This document shows positions 43,619 through 51,895 of a stretch of DNA of 64,000 bases, piece after piece; the stretch's first letter is position 1; the number at the start of each line of letters is the position of its first letter. The DNA is taken from the NCBI GenBank assembly GCA_944325625.1, contig CALVAP010000007.1, positions 62,001 to 126,000 on the forward strand, written 5' to 3'. Position numbers and translations under genes: made by a program. Source of the DNA: Candidatus Gastranaerophilales bacterium (GTDB lineage: Bacteria > Cyanobacteriota > Vampirovibrionia > Gastranaerophilales > Gastranaerophilaceae). The notes beneath the pieces are model-generated. The model worked only from the letters and a program-made list of their open reading frames with translations. It did not search any database and was not told where the DNA came from.

Positions 43619-44920
43619 CTATATAAGCTTTTTCAACTCCAACAAAGCTCTATCAGCCAGTAATTTATTTTTTAATTTTTTATCTTTACGAGTTTTCTTA
43701 TCCATTTCCATTGGAGCAACTATACCCCAATTCGAATTTATAGGTTGAAAAGACTTATGCTCCGGACAAGAAATATATGCCATCAATGCTCCAAGCATAG
43801 TTGTTTGAGGCAAAATTAACAATGACTTATTCTGCAAATACCTAACCATATTTATTCCGGCAAGCAATCCACCTGCAATAGATTCGCTATATCCCTCAGT
43901 TCCGGTAATTTGACCTGCAAAAAACATATCCGGACGTTTATATGTCTGTAATCCTGCATTAAGAACTTTGGGACTATTTATAAACGTATTTTGGTGCATT
44001 ACTCCATATCGAACTATATTAACATTTTCTAATCCCGGAATAGATTGCAACAGCTCTTTTTGAGCTCCCCATTTTAAATTTGTTTGAAACCCAACCAGAT
44101 TATATAAATTGGCCTTTGCATCATCTTGCCTTAACTGTACAACGGCATAATTTTTTTCTTCCGTTCGTTTATCAACAAGTCCAACAGGTTTCATCGGTCC
44201 AAACCTGAGCGTATCAAACCCTCGAGAAGCGAGAACTTCAATGGGCAAACAACTCTCAAAAAATTTTGCATCACTCTCAAAATCCTTGCACTCTATCCTT
44301 GGTGAATTCATCAATATATTGTAGAACATCTCATATTCCGGCTTATCCATAGGACAATTTATATACGAGGCCTCTCCTTTGTCATATCTTGACCCATAAA
44401 ATGCTTTTTCAAAATTAATACTATCTTTCTCTACTATCGGTGCAATTGCATCAAAAAAATGCAGGTGCTCCTCGCCGGTAAATTTCTTTATATCTTCCGC
44501 TAGTTTTTGTGATGTTAATGGCCCTGATGCGATTATTAGCGGTCCTTGCGGAATTTCATCGACTTCCTCTCGAATGAGTTTTATTTTATCATTTGCTTCT
44601 ACTACCTCCGTAACCTCCTGAGAAAACCCTTCCCTATCAATAGCTAACGCATTACCCGCAGGAACAGAATTCCTAAAAGCTATGTCTATCAAAAAAGAAC
44701 CTAACTCTTGCATTTCTCTTTTTAGAAGACCGCTTGCATTTGTTACATCAGATGAACCAAGCGAATTAGAACATACAAATTCAGCAAGTTTTTCTGTTCT
44801 GTGTGCTTGCGTAGAAACCTTAGGCCGCATTTCATAGAGATTAACATCCACACCGTTTTTTGCCAGCTGCAACGCCGCTTCAGTCCCCGCTAAACCTCCG
44901 CCTACTATCGTAACTTCCAT
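43619..44920 (-). CDS. trmFO: folate-dependent tRNA uridine-54 5-methyltransferase TrmFO
   Basis: A 433-residue flavoprotein that makes ribothymidine at U54 of tRNA using methylenetetrahydrofolate. The FAD-binding start is TIVGGGLAGTEAALQLA; EFVCSNSLGS carries the family Cys, and GQITGTEGYSESIAGG and PMKPVGLVD are diagnostic. Its start overlaps the stop of the HD-GYP gene by one base (TAATG), so they are coupled. It is homologous to MnmG, encoded in the same transcript direction upstream. Confidence 0.96.
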   Translation of the reverse strand: MEVTIVGGGLAGTEAALQLAKNGVDVNLYEMRPKVSTQAHRTEKLAEFVCSNSLGSSDVTNASGLLKREMQELGSFLIDIAFRNSVPAGNALAIDREGFSQEVTEVVEANDKIKLIREEVDEIPQGPLIIASGPLTSQKLAEDIKKFTGEEHLHFFDAIAPIVEKDSINFEKAFYGSRYDKGEASYINCPMDKPEYEMFYNILMNSPRIECKDFESDAKFFESCLPIEVLASRGFDTLRFGPMKPVGLVDKRTEEKNYAVVQLRQDDAKANLYNLVGFQTNLKWGAQKELLQSIPGLENVNIVRYGVMHQNTFINSPKVLNAGLQTYKRPDMFFAGQITGTEGYSESIAGGLLAGINMVRYLQNKSLLILPQTTMLGALMAYISCPEHKSFQPINSNWGIVAPMEMDKKTRKDKKLKNKLLADRALLELKKLI

Positions 44921-45972
44921 TACATTACCATATCTTCAAATGCTTTTGTATCATCATAATTATACATATATACAAATGTGTATAAAATATCAATGGCAAA
45001 GCCTTTTGATCCTATCTCTAACATGTATTTTAAGGCTTCTTTTGTATTATTTATCTTATGCTGTGTCCTATTGAAAGTAAGGTTGTCAAAAAAATTACAG
45101 ACCGATATAATCTTACTTTCCAAAGATATTAAATCGCCTGACTTACCATGAGGATATCCGGTTCCATCATTTCGTTCATGGTGCTCCAGAGCCACTTTGG
45201 CAATTCTCTCTCCTAAGTTCATCTTATTCTTAATCAAATTATACCCAATTTTTGTATGGGCCTGATAGAGTTTCTGTTCCTGAATTGTCATCCCTTGTTT
45301 AAAAACAAGATTTTTAGGTAAACAAATTTTCCCTATATCATGCAACAAAGCTGCAAGAGTTATTTCACGTATAAAATCCTCAGGCTTACCAAGTTTTCGC
45401 GATAGTGCAGCAGTCAACATTGCCACGTTAATAGCATGACATCTGTCATAATCTCCCAACAATCGAAATTGTGAAGAATATATCGCCTTATCTAAAACAG
45501 ACGTGTAGTCATTTTGGATTTTATCCCGCAACTCTTTCATTCTACTAAGAATTTTATCCGGGTCTATTTTTGTAATATCTCCGACCGTATTTTCATAGAA
45601 GACTTTTAGCCTTATTTGCTCATCAGCAGGAATTTTTGACTCCTTGTTTATTATAGCTACTGTATTTTTAATATCTGTTGCATCAAATGCTGATTCTTTT
45701 TCGGAAGTAATAACAGGCGCAACATCTTGGCTAACGCTCACCTTTTGTGCAGCAGGCTTTTGAATAGCAGGCTCCTCTACAGGTTGGGAAGAAACTTGAC
45801 CGACTTTTTCTTCTTGGAGATTCCTGTATATTACATCTATATGCCTTAATTGCAGAAACTTTCCGGGAGTAAGCACTTCACCCGCGGGGAAAAGCAACTT
45901 ATCACCTTTTGTATAAATATTAAAAGGTAATATTTTATAATTAATTAACTCTTCAACTGTGATTAGCTGCAT
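44920..45972 (-). CDS. HD-GYP domain protein
   Basis: A 350-residue protein. The C-terminal HD-GYP domain has AALLHDIGKICLP and ALEHHERNDGTGYPHGKSGD. Typical members hydrolyse cyclic di-GMP, with metals held by the HD and following His residues. The N-terminal 90 residues (ITVEELINYKILPFNIYT, LLFPAGEVLTPGKFLQLR) form a small sensor-like domain often fused to these proteins, followed by a Val/Gln/Ala-rich linker. ATG at 45972 with AGGAG 5 bases upstream replaces the longer frame to 46029. It lies between mnmG and trmFO. Confidence 0.88.
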   Translation of the reverse strand: MQLITVEELINYKILPFNIYTKGDKLLFPAGEVLTPGKFLQLRHIDVIYRNLQEEKVGQVSSQPVEEPAIQKPAAQKVSVSQDVAPVITSEKESAFDATDIKNTVAIINKESKIPADEQIRLKVFYENTVGDITKIDPDKILSRMKELRDKIQNDYTSVLDKAIYSSQFRLLGDYDRCHAINVAMLTAALSRKLGKPEDFIREITLAALLHDIGKICLPKNLVFKQGMTIQEQKLYQAHTKIGYNLIKNKMNLGERIAKVALEHHERNDGTGYPHGKSGDLISLESKIISVCNFFDNLTFNRTQHKINNTKEALKYMLEIGSKGFAIDILYTFVYMYNYDDTKAFEDMVM

Positions 45973-46047
45973 TATTACTCCTGCTTTATAAAAATTATAA
46001 CTTAATTCCGTTAAAATATTGCACTTCAAATAGAGGATTTTATAAAT

Positions 46048-47931
46048 TTATATAACGCTTTTACTCCTTGGCACTCTTCTGGTTTCCAATATAACCATTA
46101 AAACGGAAATATCAGCGGGTTTCACCCCACCAATTCGAGCAGCTTGCGCAAGCGTTTGCGGACGAACCTTTTCAAGTTTATCTTTGGTTTCTGTTGATAT
46201 CTGTGCTATTGCCCTATAATCTATATCTTCGGGTATTTTTATTTTTTCAAGCTTATCCGCTATGTCTATCTGCTCTTGCTGACGTCTTAAGTAACCATCA
46301 TACTTCAGCTCTATTTCTACCTGCTCATATATCTCTCTTGATAAATCTAGCTCTTTTGTTTCCTTATCCAACTCTTTCAATATTTCATAGTTTAAGGCCG
46401 GTCTTTTAATCAATTCTGCAAGTTTTTTTCCTGCATCTAAGCCCTCATTGTACTTGGATAAAACTTTCAAAACTTCTTCATTCGGCGAAACTTTTGTATT
46501 CCTCAATCGTTCAATTTCTTTTTCTATTGCTGCTTTTTTGGTCTTAAACATTTGGTACCTTAAGTCGCTTATCAAACCGACTTTATGTCCTATATCACTA
46601 AGTCGCATATCCGCATTATCTTGTCTTAATATCAGACGATATTCAGAGCGAGATGTCAGCATTCTATACGGCTCATCAATATCTTTAGTTACTAAATCAT
46701 CTATTAAAGTTCCAATATAAGATGACTTGCGAGATAGTGTTATCATTTCTTTTTTATCGTTATATAAAGAAGCGTTTATCCCGGCAATCAGACCTTGCGC
46801 TGCTGCTTCTTCATATCCGCTTGTTCCGTTAATCTGCCCGGCACAGAAAAGTCCTTTTATTTTCTTTGTCATTAGTGTATGAGAAAGCTGTAAAGCTGGA
46901 ACATAATCATACTCTACTGCATATGCGGGTTTTATTACATGAACATTTTCAAGCCCCTCAAGAGTATGCAACATCTCAATCTGTGCCATAGCAGGCAAAC
47001 TTGTTGAAAAACCTTGAACATAAACTTCATAAGTATCCTTACCTTCCGGTTCTATAAAGATGTGATGAGAAGGATTTTGAGCAAATCGCACAATTTTATC
47101 CTCTATTGATGGACAATACCTCGGACCTTTACCATGAATAAGTCCTGTATACATCGGTGATTTATCAAGATTTTTACGAATTACTTCGTGCGTTTTTTCA
47201 TTTGTCCTTGTCAAATAACAAGGTACTTGTTCTCTAATCGGTCGATTGGGCAAAAATGAGAAAAAGTTCAACTCTTTATCTCCGGGCTGAATAAGCATTT
47301 TTGAATAATCAATTGTCCTGCTATCAACTCTTGCGGGGGTTCCTGTTTTTAATTTTTTTACTGTCAAACCATGCTTACTTAAACTTTCAGAAAGCCCTAC
47401 CGCCGGGGCTTCACCAAGCCTTCCTGCTTCTATTGATTGAAGACCTATCCAAATTCTCCCGTTCAAAGAAGTTCCCGTCGTAAGTATAACCGCATTTGCT
47501 CTATATTCAAGCCCAAGCTCATCAACTACTCCAACTGCCTTTTCGTCTTGAACAAGCAACTCAGTTATCATACATTGTTTTAGACTTATATTTGGCTCCG
47601 ATTCTATCAGATGACGCATAAATCGCATATATTCTTTTTTATCGGACTGAGCACGTAAAGCTCTTACAGCAGGTCCTTTTGAACGATTAAGCATTTTCAT
47701 CTGGATATAAGTCGCATCAGTTACAACGCCCATAACTCCGCCTAAAGCATCTACTTCCCTCACCAGACAAGATTTAGCAGGTCCGCCTATGGCAGGATTA
47801 CATGGCATCAGGGCGATATTCTCTATATTGAGTGTTGTTAGCAAAACCTTCTGACCCAACCTCGCTGCCGATACAGCAGCCTCACAGCCTGCATGCCCTG
47901 CTCCAACTACTATTACATCATAATTAAACAT
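46048..47931 (-). CDS. mnmG: tRNA uridine-5-carboxymethylaminomethyl modification enzyme MnmG
   Basis: A 627-residue FAD enzyme, partner of MnmE in wobble-uridine modification. It has VIVVGAGHAGCEAAVSAARLG (split here by coordinates: FAD-binding GAGHAG), NPAIGGPAKS, GTSLNGRIWIG, CPSIEDKIVRF and FCAGQINGTSGYEEAA, and a helical C-terminal tail with DISVLMVILE. The frame can be opened to 47949 with TTG, but ATG 47931 gives the family start and has TATAAT 6 bases upstream, hence probably leaderless. Confidence 0.96.
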   Translation of the reverse strand: MFNYDVIVVGAGHAGCEAAVSAARLGQKVLLTTLNIENIALMPCNPAIGGPAKSCLVREVDALGGVMGVVTDATYIQMKMLNRSKGPAVRALRAQSDKKEYMRFMRHLIESEPNISLKQCMITELLVQDEKAVGVVDELGLEYRANAVILTTGTSLNGRIWIGLQSIEAGRLGEAPAVGLSESLSKHGLTVKKLKTGTPARVDSRTIDYSKMLIQPGDKELNFFSFLPNRPIREQVPCYLTRTNEKTHEVIRKNLDKSPMYTGLIHGKGPRYCPSIEDKIVRFAQNPSHHIFIEPEGKDTYEVYVQGFSTSLPAMAQIEMLHTLEGLENVHVIKPAYAVEYDYVPALQLSHTLMTKKIKGLFCAGQINGTSGYEEAAAQGLIAGINASLYNDKKEMITLSRKSSYIGTLIDDLVTKDIDEPYRMLTSRSEYRLILRQDNADMRLSDIGHKVGLISDLRYQMFKTKKAAIEKEIERLRNTKVSPNEEVLKVLSKYNEGLDAGKKLAELIKRPALNYEILKELDKETKELDLSREIYEQVEIELKYDGYLRRQQEQIDIADKLEKIKIPEDIDYRAIAQISTETKDKLEKVRPQTLAQAARIGGVKPADISVLMVILETRRVPRSKSVI

Positions 47932-47937
47932 ACTTAA

Positions 47938-47965
47938 ATTATAACCCAAAATTATACTCTCGCAA
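47938..47965 (-). promoter_or_regulatory. promoter of mnmG, leaderless arrangement
   Basis: TTGCGA (47965-47960), 16 bases, TATAAT (47943-47938), then 6 bases to the ATG at 47931. Confidence 0.6.
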
Positions 47966-48027
47966 TTTTGAAACTTTTTCTTATCTGCTTCGTCTTATAT
48001 CTCAAACTCCTTAACATTTGAACTCCT

Positions 48028-48056
48028 AAACCTCACTTTTGTGGGGTTTTTATTTT
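48028..48056 (+). terminator. plus-strand terminator-like hairpin without an obvious upstream gene
   Basis: AAACCTCAC pairs with GTGGGGTTT (one G-T) across TTTT, followed by TTATTTTT. It lies between the divergent mnmG promoter and the tRNA-Leu promoter; no plus-strand gene precedes it. Confidence 0.7.
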
Positions 48057-48061
48057 TGGTA

Positions 48062-48090
48062 TTGATTTAAAACTTTGTTCTTGTTAAAAT
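48062..48090 (+). promoter_or_regulatory. promoter of tRNA-Leu
   Basis: TTGATT (48062-48067), 17 bases, TAAAAT (48085-48090); the start would be near 48097, 24 bases before the mature tRNA. Confidence 0.6.
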
Positions 48091-48120
48091 CCAATAAGAT
48101 ATTGAAAATCGAATATAAAT

Positions 48121-48204
48121 GCCGAAGTGATGAAATTGGTAGACGTGCTAGACTCAAAATCTTGTGTGGGCGACCACGTGCCGGTTCGAGTCCGGCCTTC
48201 GGCA
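48121..48204 (+). tRNA. tRNA-Leu (CAA)
   Basis: An 84-base class II tRNA with acceptor GCCGAAG/CTTCGGC, D arm with AAATTGGTAGAC, anticodon loop CTCAAAA (CAA), a variable arm around GTGGGCGACCAC, and T arm GCCGGTTCGAGTCCGGC. One T-T mismatch lies in the anticodon stem. The CCA end is not encoded (discriminator A is followed by TTTTT), unlike tRNA-Glu above. The T-run after it is probably part of its terminator. Confidence 0.94.
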
Positions 48205-48296
48205 TTTTTTATTGTTTACTTTGGCAAAAATTTTCTACTTATAAACAAATAGTTGGACATTAGTCCAACTATCGTTTTTGTCTGCTTATGTACTTT

Positions 48297-48494
48297 TTAA
48301 CCTTTCTCTACCAAATCCAGCAACAACTCTCCATAACTGTTAAATGAGCCGTTGGACTCCTCTATCTTATAACTTATTTCAGGATTTTTTTCCTTTTCTT
48401 TTTTTGCTCGTTCTTGAGCGTCCTCAAGTTCAGAAAAATCTCCAATTTCATCATAAGAATATCCTTTTGGTTTTCTGATAGATAGTTTATACAT
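48297..48494 (-). CDS. 65-residue protein of unknown function
   Basis: A small charged protein: MYKLSIRKPKGYSYDEIGDF, a Glu/Lys/Arg-rich helix (LEDAQERAKKEKEKNPE) and SYKIEESNGSFNSYGELLL. AAGGAGAAAAG precedes the ATG, which supports translation. It lies just downstream of hydG on the same strand (31 bases) and may share its transcript. I do not recognise a family. Confidence 0.65.
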   Translation of the reverse strand: MYKLSIRKPKGYSYDEIGDFSELEDAQERAKKEKEKNPEISYKIEESNGSFNSYGELLLDLVEKG

Positions 48495-48525
48495 TCTTTT
48501 CTCCTTCTATTTAAACCGCTTTTTA

Positions 48526-49944
48526 CTAAAAACGAAAGTTTCTCTCTCCTGCTTCTATTCTTTCAAGATAAGTTTTTGTCGCTTCTTTGATTTTTTCATC
48601 TTTTATTTTATCAAACTCACCATGAATAAGCTTATAACCAATAGCCCTAGTCTGCTCAGAGGCATAATCGTCCAAATACTCTTTGAGGGTCAAAATAGCG
48701 TTAGGCTGGCAAAAATTGTGAATTTGCTGTTCTTTACAAATCTCCATAAACCTTTCGCCTGTTCTCCCACTTCCATAGCAAGCAGTACAAAAACTCGGTA
48801 AATATCCTAGCTCCATAAGCCATCTAATAACTTCATCCAGTGGTCTTCTATCACTTATATCAAATTGAGCAGAATTTTCGTCTTCCGGCATTGGATTAAA
48901 ATACCCACCCACACTGGTCTTTGAACCTCCGCTCATCTGTGATATCCCAAGATGCAAAAGACGTTTGCGACACTCCTCACTTTCTCGCGTTGAAATTATC
49001 ATGCCGGTATAAGGTACTGCTATTCTTATACACGCAACAATTTTTGCAAACGTATCATCATCAATACCATTATCAAACTCATCGGGATTAACATCATCGG
49101 CTTTGCGAAGTCTGGGAACACTTATCGCATGAGGTCCGACTTTAAAAGCAGCTTCTAAATGTTCGGCGTGCATTAACAATGCCGAAAACTCGTATCTGTA
49201 AAGTTCTAACCCAAATAAAACTCCAAGACTTACATCATCAATCCCTGCTTGCATGGCTCTGTCCATCGCTTCCGTATGATATGCATAATCATGCTTTGGA
49301 CCTGTCGGATGTAATCTCTCATAAGTTTCTTTGTTGTATGTTTCTTGAAAAAGCACATATGTTCCTATACCAACTTCGTGAAGTTTTTTATAATTTTCCA
49401 CCGTAGTTGCTGCTATATTAACATTTACTCTTCTTATTGCACCGTTTTTGTGTTTTACTCCGTATATTGTCTTAATAGAGTCTAAAATATACTCAATCGG
49501 ATTATTTTCGGGGTCCTCTCCTGCTTCTATTGCAAGCCTTTTATGGCCCATATCCTGCAAGGCAATAACTTCGTTTTTTATTTCTTCTTGCGAAAGTTTT
49601 CGTCTGGGAATTGTTTTATTTTGAGAATGATACGGACAGTAAACACAACCATTTACGCAGTAATTTGACAAATATAAAGGCGCAAAAAGTACAATTCTGT
49701 TGCCGTAATAATCCTTTTTTATTTTTTCTGCCAACGCAAAAATTTCATTATTTTTTTCTTCTATTTCACAATCCAATAGAACCGCTGCTTCCCTATGCGA
49801 AAGACCTTTACCCTTTTTTGCTTTAGAAAGTATTTCATCAATCAGTTTTAGGTTATTTTTGTTTTTCTCAGCGTATTCCAACGAGGCAAGAACCTCTTCG
49901 TGCGCTATAAACTCCTCTGCCTTATGAGATTTAGGATTATACAT
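48526..49944 (-). CDS. hydG: [FeFe] hydrogenase H-cluster maturase HydG (radical SAM)
   Basis: A 472-residue radical-SAM enzyme that cleaves tyrosine to give the CO and cyanide ligands of the H-cluster. The SAM cluster motif is C96-x3-C100-x2-C103 (NYCVNGCVYCPYH). The second-cluster motif near the C-terminus is CTAC followed after 22 residues by Cys, the C-x2-C-x22-C that separates HydG from ThiH. GGSKTSVGGYF and the FCTACYGSGRTGERF region agree. GGAGGGG precedes the ATG. HydE, HydF and the hydrogenase are not in this window. Confidence 0.95.
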   Translation of the reverse strand: MYNPKSHKAEEFIAHEEVLASLEYAEKNKNNLKLIDEILSKAKKGKGLSHREAAVLLDCEIEEKNNEIFALAEKIKKDYYGNRIVLFAPLYLSNYCVNGCVYCPYHSQNKTIPRRKLSQEEIKNEVIALQDMGHKRLAIEAGEDPENNPIEYILDSIKTIYGVKHKNGAIRRVNVNIAATTVENYKKLHEVGIGTYVLFQETYNKETYERLHPTGPKHDYAYHTEAMDRAMQAGIDDVSLGVLFGLELYRYEFSALLMHAEHLEAAFKVGPHAISVPRLRKADDVNPDEFDNGIDDDTFAKIVACIRIAVPYTGMIISTRESEECRKRLLHLGISQMSGGSKTSVGGYFNPMPEDENSAQFDISDRRPLDEVIRWLMELGYLPSFCTACYGSGRTGERFMEICKEQQIHNFCQPNAILTLKEYLDDYASEQTRAIGYKLIHGEFDKIKDEKIKEATKTYLERIEAGERNFRF

Positions 49945-50001
49945 TAATTTTGCCCCTCCAAAACAATCATAACGCTTTAAATTTGAAAAGTAAAGCTTAA
50001 T

Positions 50002-50028
50002 AAAAAAGCTCCATTAGGAGCTTTTTTT
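50002..50028 (-). terminator. bidirectional terminator between the secreted protein gene and hydG
   Basis: AAAAAAGCTCC pairs with GGAGCTTTTTT across ATTA. It overlaps the stop of the upstream (right-hand) gene and has T on the 3' side in both directions. Confidence 0.85.
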
Positions 50029-51069
50029 ACTCTGTTTTTGAGGATTGAATAAAATTAAATCCTTAACTCTTGCTGCAAAATAAGGCATTCCTTTATCTTT
50101 TTCTTTCATAAAAATATAGAATGTATTTGTTACTTCAAGATTTCTGCCCTCTTTTGGTGATTGTGGTAGAAAAGATACAAAATTAACATCCAAAGCAGCT
50201 TCGCTCTTAAGCTTTACCCCCGACTCATTAAGATCAAAGTCAACTGTCTGGAGGGCTTTTTCAAAATACATTTCATCTGTATTCTTTATAATCCTGTTAC
50301 ACAATTCATCAAAATTCACATCTTTTTTGAATGCCACATAAGGAACTTTTATTTTATCGCCCTTCATAAACTCATGACTACCTTTATACTTTGCGGTTTT
50401 TTTATTCATATCTTTGTAAATAGAATTAAAAGGCTTGTTTTCCTCCGTTCTGTAAATATAAACCTCGTCATTTGTTCGAGTATTGAGAGCAACAGCAAAT
50501 TCAGAAGGAGAATCATAAAATAAAACTCTAACATTACTATATAAAATCTCGCGTCCGCTCTCATTAATTCCAAAATAATCAGTGTGATACGGCCCAAAAT
50601 CACCTGAAGGCAATTGTGTAAACCTGTTGACAAATTTAAACTCTTTTTTCAACATTGTATATAAGAATACAGCATTATCTGGATCAGACCAGTTGATTTG
50701 TTCTAAAATCTCACTTTTTTCGCCAAATTTTTCCATAATAGCAGTTTCTATTTGACCTTTAAGTTCTAAGGTCGGTTTGCCGTATGTTTTGTAATAAGAA
50801 TCGGGCGAAAGCATACTAACCTTAAACTCCTGTTTATTCAAAGCTTTTGCAACTTTCTGTTCTCCAGAAATAAACTTTACAGGTCCCTTTAAAATCTCAT
50901 CCATAAAATCATTCCAAACAAGTTGGAAGGTGCCAACCCATACTCTATTTGGGGCAACATTTTTTTCGGAAAAAGTTTTAACAACCTCAATCCTATCAAT
51001 AGCAAACGCTGAATTATAAATATTTAGTGCCAATACACAAGCTAAAAATCCAACTATAAATTTTTTCAT
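50014..51069 (-). CDS. secreted protein of unknown function (faint serpin-like features)
   Basis: A 351-residue protein with a signal peptide (FIVGFLACVLALNIYNSAFA). The start at 51069 has GGAGG 5 bases upstream; the longer frame to 51087 does not. The central part has RVWVGTFQLVWNDFMDEIL. Near the end, the pair VDFDLNESGVKLKSEAALD and NTFYIFMKEKDKG, then PYFAARVKDL, follows the layout of a serpin reactive-centre region plus the C-terminal strand, but too weakly to assign. Family unknown. Confidence 0.7.
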   Translation of the reverse strand: MKKFIVGFLACVLALNIYNSAFAIDRIEVVKTFSEKNVAPNRVWVGTFQLVWNDFMDEILKGPVKFISGEQKVAKALNKQEFKVSMLSPDSYYKTYGKPTLELKGQIETAIMEKFGEKSEILEQINWSDPDNAVFLYTMLKKEFKFVNRFTQLPSGDFGPYHTDYFGINESGREILYSNVRVLFYDSPSEFAVALNTRTNDEVYIYRTEENKPFNSIYKDMNKKTAKYKGSHEFMKGDKIKVPYVAFKKDVNFDELCNRIIKNTDEMYFEKALQTVDFDLNESGVKLKSEAALDVNFVSFLPQSPKEGRNLEVTNTFYIFMKEKDKGMPYFAARVKDLILFNPQKQSKKSS

Positions 51070-51139
51070 TCTTACCTCCGAAATCAAAACAGATATTTAT
51101 TTCATGATAACATAAAATGAAGCAAAGGAGAAAACAATC

Positions 51140-51592
51140 ATGAAAGAATACTTAAATATCGAATTAAAAGGAATAAACAAAGACGGAAAAGAACAAAACT
51201 TTGCACTTAAAGATTTTCATGGACAAAAAATAGTACTATATTTTTATCCCAAAGATAATACCTCAGGCTGCACTCAAGAAGCATGCGATTTTAGAGATAA
51301 CATGAACCGAATAAACACAAAAGCCCAAGTAATAGGAGTGAGCCCCGACAGCATAAAAAGTCATATAAAGTTTCAAGAAAAACAATCACTAAATTTTCCA
51401 CTTCTAAGTGACCCCGAAAATATCCTCAGCAAAATGTTTAATGCCTGGGGTGAAAAATCTATGTATGGCAAGAAATATATGGGAATAATTCGTTCTACCT
51501 TTATAATCAATGAAAATGGAGAAATAGAAAAGTCCTGGCAAAAGGTAAAAGTCAAAGGACACGTTGATGAAATACTAAAATACTTAAATTAA
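51140..51592 (+). CDS. bcp: peroxiredoxin, BCP/PrxQ type
   Basis: A 150-residue thiol peroxidase reducing hydrogen peroxide and organic hydroperoxides. The peroxidatic Cys44 and resolving Cys49 are in SGCTQEACDFRD, the BCP arrangement five residues apart. FYPKDNTSGCT and the end AWGEKSMYGKKYMGIIRSTF are typical. AAAGGAG precedes the ATG. It lies alone after the divergent secreted protein gene. Confidence 0.94.
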   Translation: MKEYLNIELKGINKDGKEQNFALKDFHGQKIVLYFYPKDNTSGCTQEACDFRDNMNRINTKAQVIGVSPDSIKSHIKFQEKQSLNFPLLSDPENILSKMFNAWGEKSMYGKKYMGIIRSTFIINENGEIEKSWQKVKVKGHVDEILKYLN

Positions 51593-51624
51593 TATCCCTA
51601 CCACATATTCGCAGGAAATCAAAT

Positions 51625-51789
51625 ATGAACGATAAAAATAATAAAAAAGCACAAAAAACCAAAACAAAGCCTAAAAAAAGTATAAAAAATATGGGGCTGG
51701 ATATTGACAAAAATGAATATATGGAAATAATCCTCTCCAACTCCAATCACCCGGAGGCAACATATAAAAATAAGCACTATTTTGAATAA
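51625..51789 (+). CDS. possible 54-residue basic small protein
   Basis: ATG at 51625 with AGGAAA about 8 bases upstream, TAA at 51787-51789. The peptide has a Lys-rich first third (KKAQKTKTKPKKSIKN) and then a mixed segment (LDIDKNEYMEIILSNSNHPE). It starts 33 bases after the bcp stop and could be co-transcribed. No family recognised; A-rich composition makes chance Lys codons common, so it is uncertain. Confidence 0.4.
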   Translation: MNDKNNKKAQKTKTKPKKSIKNMGLDIDKNEYMEIILSNSNHPEATYKNKHYFE

Positions 51790-51860
51790 AACAACAGTCG
51801 AAAAATGCCCCCTCTTGACCCAATATTTGACACAAAACATCAATTTTAAAACAACAAACC

Positions 51861-51889
51861 TTGACACAAGACGTCAAAAGTCTTATAAT
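51861..51889 (+). promoter_or_regulatory. perfect consensus sigma-70 promoter
   Basis: TTGACA (51861-51866), exactly 17 bases, TATAAT (51884-51889): both boxes match consensus in every base. The start would be near 51896. No protein gene lies downstream on the plus strand until sulP at 53380, with two minus-strand genes between. The site therefore serves a non-coding transcript. Confidence 0.85.
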
Positions 51890-51895
51890 TTTAAT

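Noticed and set aside
48075-48263. 62-codon frame across tRNA-Leu
   Set aside because: It is read-through of a clear tRNA gene.
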